DNA of 64,000 nucleotides, from positions 434,001-498,000 of the forward strand of contig CP084611.1 in NCBI GenBank assembly GCA_025917655.1. The letters are read 5' to 3'. Source of the DNA: Chlorella sorokiniana. Its lineage: Eukaryota; Chlorophyta; Trebouxiophyceae; Chlorellales; Chlorellaceae. Below the pieces are notes generated by a model, which made no database searches, was not told the DNA's origin, and saw only the letters and a program-made list of their open reading frames with translations. Both the position numbers and the translations under genes were made by a program. Positions 60,488 to 64,000 of the stretch are shown here, piece after piece. Position 1 is the first letter of the stretch. The number at the start of each line of letters is the position of its first letter.

Positions 60488-62247
60488 TGTGTGCGTGGGC
60501 TGGCCACACCCTTGGGGTGGCACAAGCGTGCCGGTCGTGGCGCGTCCTTCCCTGCCCCATGCCCGCTTTGAGGGGTGGGCTGAATGTCTGTTTGACCCGG
60601 CCCCGAGCTTCCTTCAACGCAAGTCACGCAACGAACAAAAAGGTATTGTTGCGGCCCGCAACCAAGCGAGGCACCTTTCATCCATCTGTCCCATCCCATC
60701 TGCTCTCCCCGGCTCTCAAGCGCCCAAAGCCCCGAATACCCTCCCTCCTTCCTTCTTCTGTTCGTCATGTCCACTGTGTGCAACCTGGTGCCGCTGGCGT
60801 GCATGGCTGGCGCTGAGATTGCGCCGCGGCCTGCCGCCAGCCGAAGGCGCCCGCATCGCCCCTTCCCCTCATCATACCCTGCCTCACTGTCCCTCACTGT
60901 CCCTGGTTTGATTCCCCCTTATCATTCTCCCCAGCACCTTACAATACAGTGCCTGTGCTTTTGTGTGAGTGGCTGAGGCTGTGGCAGGGGCACAGCGGCG
61001 CTGCCCGTCAGCCTCTCTGTGCCCCCTGCCGTCAAGCCTCCAAGCATGTGACTACTTGCAACCCTCCCATTTTGCCGGTGCGTTTGTTTTCCGCTTCTCG
61101 TTCTTTTTTACGGCGTGTCTAGTAGGAGCGTTGCCTGATTTGCGTACAACCCTGTCGCTTCAGTCCTGTCCAGCCGCAGACGCTTCGCCTGCACCTTGCG
61201 TAGCCTTGCCTCGCCGCACATCCCCTGCCCACCTTCCGCTGATTCTTTGGCCCCGATCTCTTGAATGAACGTCACACTCCCGGCCCCATCACACTGAATA
61301 CTTCCCAGTCGGGCCGCCGCGCTGGCGCCTGGCTTGGGGGCCGCCGCGGCTGCTCCGCCGCGCTGGCCTCCGGCCCGCTGCTGTCAGCGCTGCCATAATC
61401 TGCCCGGGCCCGAGCCGCGCGCACTGTATGTTTACTAGGCGCCTTTTTTGCCCGATTGATTCTTAAGCTTGCTAGCTCCTTGCGTTTTGTCTACCGTGGC
61501 GGTGCCGGCGCCACCCCCAACCCGCGTTGGGCCCCGAGGACCACCAAGCAATGATCCCGCAACCGACCCACTCGCATGTATTTGATGCCCGCTTCCTGTG
61601 ATTCCTTAATTTGCTGCCTGGCTCGGCGGGCCATTTGCCCTGCCTGCACTCAGGGTGTAATACTGTGGGAATGGTGGCAACAAAGATCTTGCAGCGGGTG
61701 GTGAGGTGGGCATGTGGAGCCGCTTGGCCGGTGGTTCCTTGCGAAATGAAACCACCTCGGAAGCGGTGTGCCACCTGTTGTGCACATGGCGTCCTACTAC
61801 TGCCATCCAAGGCGCACAGCCTTCCTGTTTCTTGCCTCTGCCATGAGACATTGCCACGCTGTCTGACAGGTCACAGGCTTCACATTCCTGAAGCCAAGTC
61901 CAGAGCAGAGGTGGGCCCAGAGAGTGTCATCGCTAAGGTAACTTTTTAGTAATGCTCGGGGCAGAGGTGCACAGCAAAGGTAACTTTTAGTAACGCTCTG
62001 GGCAGAGGTGCACAGCAAGAGCGTGAAGAAGCGCAAGCTAGGCATGGAGTCAACTGTTTGACCGGAACGCACCCAGTCCAGTCATTGTCCAGCTGGCACA
62101 GGAGGAGCCTTGTGATCGTGCAGCGTTACGGCTTTCCCGTGCATTACCTGCATTCACCCTTTCCTGTCGTTTAAGCCCCCGCTTGCTTCAAAGTGTGAAA
62201 CCGAGTTCTCGTTGGGATAGCTAGCTCAGCGGCCCGGCCGAGGAGCC
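60488..62247. other. Long intergenic stretch between CCCH and ankyrin genes
   Basis: 1,760 nt with no supported gene. It likely holds a long 3' UTR of the CCCH gene (a TGTAA occurs at 61656-61660) and the ankyrin-gene promoter. It is T/C-rich at 61030-61260. The 42-nt tandem duplication at 61935-62018 lies here. Confidence 0.5.
61935..62018. repeat. 42-nt tandem duplication
   Basis: Copies at 61935-61976 and 61977-62018 differ at only a few positions (core AAGGTAACTTTTAGTAA and GGGCAGAGGTGCACAGCA). Confidence 0.9.
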
Positions 62248-64000
62248 ATGGGCAACATCGTTGGAGGAATGGTCGCTCAACCGCCGGTCCAGCCGCTGGT
62301 TCTGGAGGAGCAGCCGCGGAGCGCGGACTTCCTCGTGCAGCTGAGGAGAAGGGTGAGTGTGAGCCGCCCTCGAGGCACCAGATCACTGTCTAGGTTCACG
62401 AGGAAAGCAGAATGCCACGGAAGCGCCGCAAAGGTGCCGCAGCTCTGCTGCCGCTGCACTAATGGCCCGGCGCTCTCAGCTGGCGCTGTTAATATCGGCC
62501 ATGATATACAGCGCAACGTTGATTGCGGGAGAGCCCACTGTGAGCTGCTGTGCCGCGGCCTCTTCGCAGCTGCGAGATCCCAAGCTGCGGCGCATCCTCA
62601 GCCGCCAAGGCAGCGCCGCGGAGGTTGCGGAGGCCGTGGGCGCGCCGCCGCTCCCGAGCTGGGCAACATGGGGGCCCTCCACGTTGCGGCAGCAATCGGC
62701 TGGGCTGAGCTGACGGACAAGCTTCTGGAGGTGCACACGCTGTTGCAAATGTGCATGAGCCTCGGCCCCCGTGCTTTCCTTGCCTTTTGGTGGCGGCAGC
62801 TGCACTGTGTTGCCCATCTGCTCAGAGCTGATTGCAGCCGCCGGGCTCGTCCTTCCCCGCAGTCGGCGGCCCCCGGCAGCGTGGACCCCGCCTCTGGCGA
62901 GGGCTACACCCCCTCCACATCGCAGCCATGTGCGGCCGCACCGCCGTTGTGCGTGCGCTGCTGGCCAAGGGAGCCAGCCTGCATGCCCGCACGCAGCGCG
63001 GCGCCACGCCGCTGCACTTTGCGGCGCAGTCGGCGGCCAATTTGGCCACGCTGCGCGCGCTGCTGGAGCACCGAGCCTGCACCACCGGCCTGGTCAACGC
63101 ACCCGGCCACCGCCAGCGCTCGCCGCTGCTGGTGGCGCTGCTTGCGCACGGCGATGGCGGCGTGGTGCGGCGCCTGCTGGCGGCGGGGGCCAACCCCAGC
63201 GAGCGGTCGCCCGCCATGGCCAACGTCTCGCTGCTGCACAGCTGCGCGCACCTCGGCAGGTAGAGAGGCCAGGGACGGATCTGCACTGTCAGGATGTTGG
63301 GCAGCAATGGGGACTAGGCCAGCCCAGCAGCGTGGCAACCGCTCGACTCAAATGGCTCGCCCGCTCCGTTCCGCCGCAGGGTGGACGCCATGCGCGCGCT
63401 GATAGCGGCAGGCGCCCGGGTGGACAGCACTGCCAACGACGGCGTCACAGCGCTGCACGAGTGCTTTGTGAGCGCCCGCTACGAGTGGCTGGGGCCGGGG
63501 GCAGCCTTCTTGGCAACGGCAAGAGGACCCCGCAGCCCTGCTGTTGAGGGCTGCCTGCTCAGCAGAGAGCGCACCGCTGTTTGCAGCCCTGCTTGTGGTG
63601 GCTGCCTCCCTATCGAGCCTCCGCCTCGCCCTGTCGCAGGTCCAGCCGCCCAGCCGGCTGCGCAGCGAGGCCTCCAAGCGCCAGATGTTCAGGATGCTTG
63701 TGGAGGCGGGGGCCGACGTGAACGCAACTGTGCCCTTGAAGCAGTACACAGGTGGGTGCTCGGCTCGCGTACCGCTGGCCCACCAGCCGCCTGCGGGCCA
63801 GCTGGCTCGGCAGCCCAAGCGTGTGGCCATGCCGCAAACAGCGCTCACAGCGTGCCCAACACGCCCAGCCCCAGCCCAGCAGACTGGGGTGCAGGCCGCC
63901 CGACACGCTGCCCTGATTCGCCCACCCGCCCCTCAACCTGCGCCCGCAGTGCTGCACTTTGCCATGGCGTCGTGCCGCGATGAGGCCACCGCGCTGCTCA
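62248..64000 (+). CDS. Ankyrin-repeat protein; 3' end outside window
   Basis: Exons: 62248-62352, 62570-62730, 62863-63259, 63380-63467, 63640-63751, 63950 to the window end. It starts MGNIVGGM, so the N-terminal Gly could be myristoylated (inference). Ankyrin repeats follow: GALHVAAAIGWAELTDKLLE; YTPLHIAAMCGRTAVVRALL; ATPLHFAAQSAANLATLRALL; SPLLVALLAHGDGGVVRRLL; SLLHSCAHLGRVDAMRALIAAG; VTALHECF; FRMLVEAGADVNATV; VLHFAMASCRDEATALL. Single bases are missing near 62658 and 62912; exon lengths 161 and 397 become in phase at 162 and 398. Ankyrin arrays mediate protein binding, and no catalytic domain is visible in this part. The function depends on the unseen C-terminus. Confidence 0.85.

Overview
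The window is nuclear DNA from a green alga, most likely a trebouxiophyte of the Chlorella/Micractinium type. The evidence is very high GC, genes split into many short exons by short GT-AG and some GC-AG introns, TGTAA poly(A) motifs downstream of several stops (the usual chlorophyte signal), and plant-lineage families: RR-type tandem CCCH zinc finger, bHLH-ACT factor, organellar bL25, Rubisco-LSMT-like SET protein and a HASTY-type exportin. I saw no operons, CRISPR arrays, rRNA, tRNA or complete transposons.

Layout left to right: a 5'-truncated succinyl-CoA ligase beta gene (+). A minus-strand block follows: DAD1, an HMCES/SRAP abasic-site protein, a CHERP-like splicing factor, a TMEM115-like Golgi rhomboid-fold protein and a methyltransferase. 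Then an unrecognised plus gene, a 21-exon VPS10/sortilin receptor (-), organellar ribosomal protein bL25 (+), a SET-domain lysine methyltransferase (-), a secreted expansin (+), a ZNG1/CBWD zinc chaperone GTPase (-), a Tudor/agenet-like unknown (-), a bHLH-ACT factor (+), JMJD7 (+), a disordered unknown (-), a small F-box protein (-), exportin-5/HASTY (+, about 25 exons), a tandem CCCH zinc-finger protein (+), and an ankyrin-repeat protein running off the right edge (+).

The genes are unrelated housekeeping and regulatory functions. Several are divergent pairs with 0.2-0.7 kb between start codons, or convergent pairs with short shared 3' ends. I found no functional cluster.

Nearly every gene needs one or more single-base corrections to keep its frame, usually in runs of G or C. 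Where I could follow splice phase on both sides, exon length is usually off by exactly one. This points to homopolymer errors in the assembly rather than mass pseudogenisation. Coordinates below are outer CDS limits, with exon coordinates in the evidence. The most unusual features are a near-perfect 143-nt-arm inverted repeat inside a methyltransferase intron, a probable tandem exon duplication that builds the His/Cys metal-binding loop of the zinc chaperone, a high share of GC-AG introns, and CA/TG repeats placed next to splice sites in a strand-consistent way.
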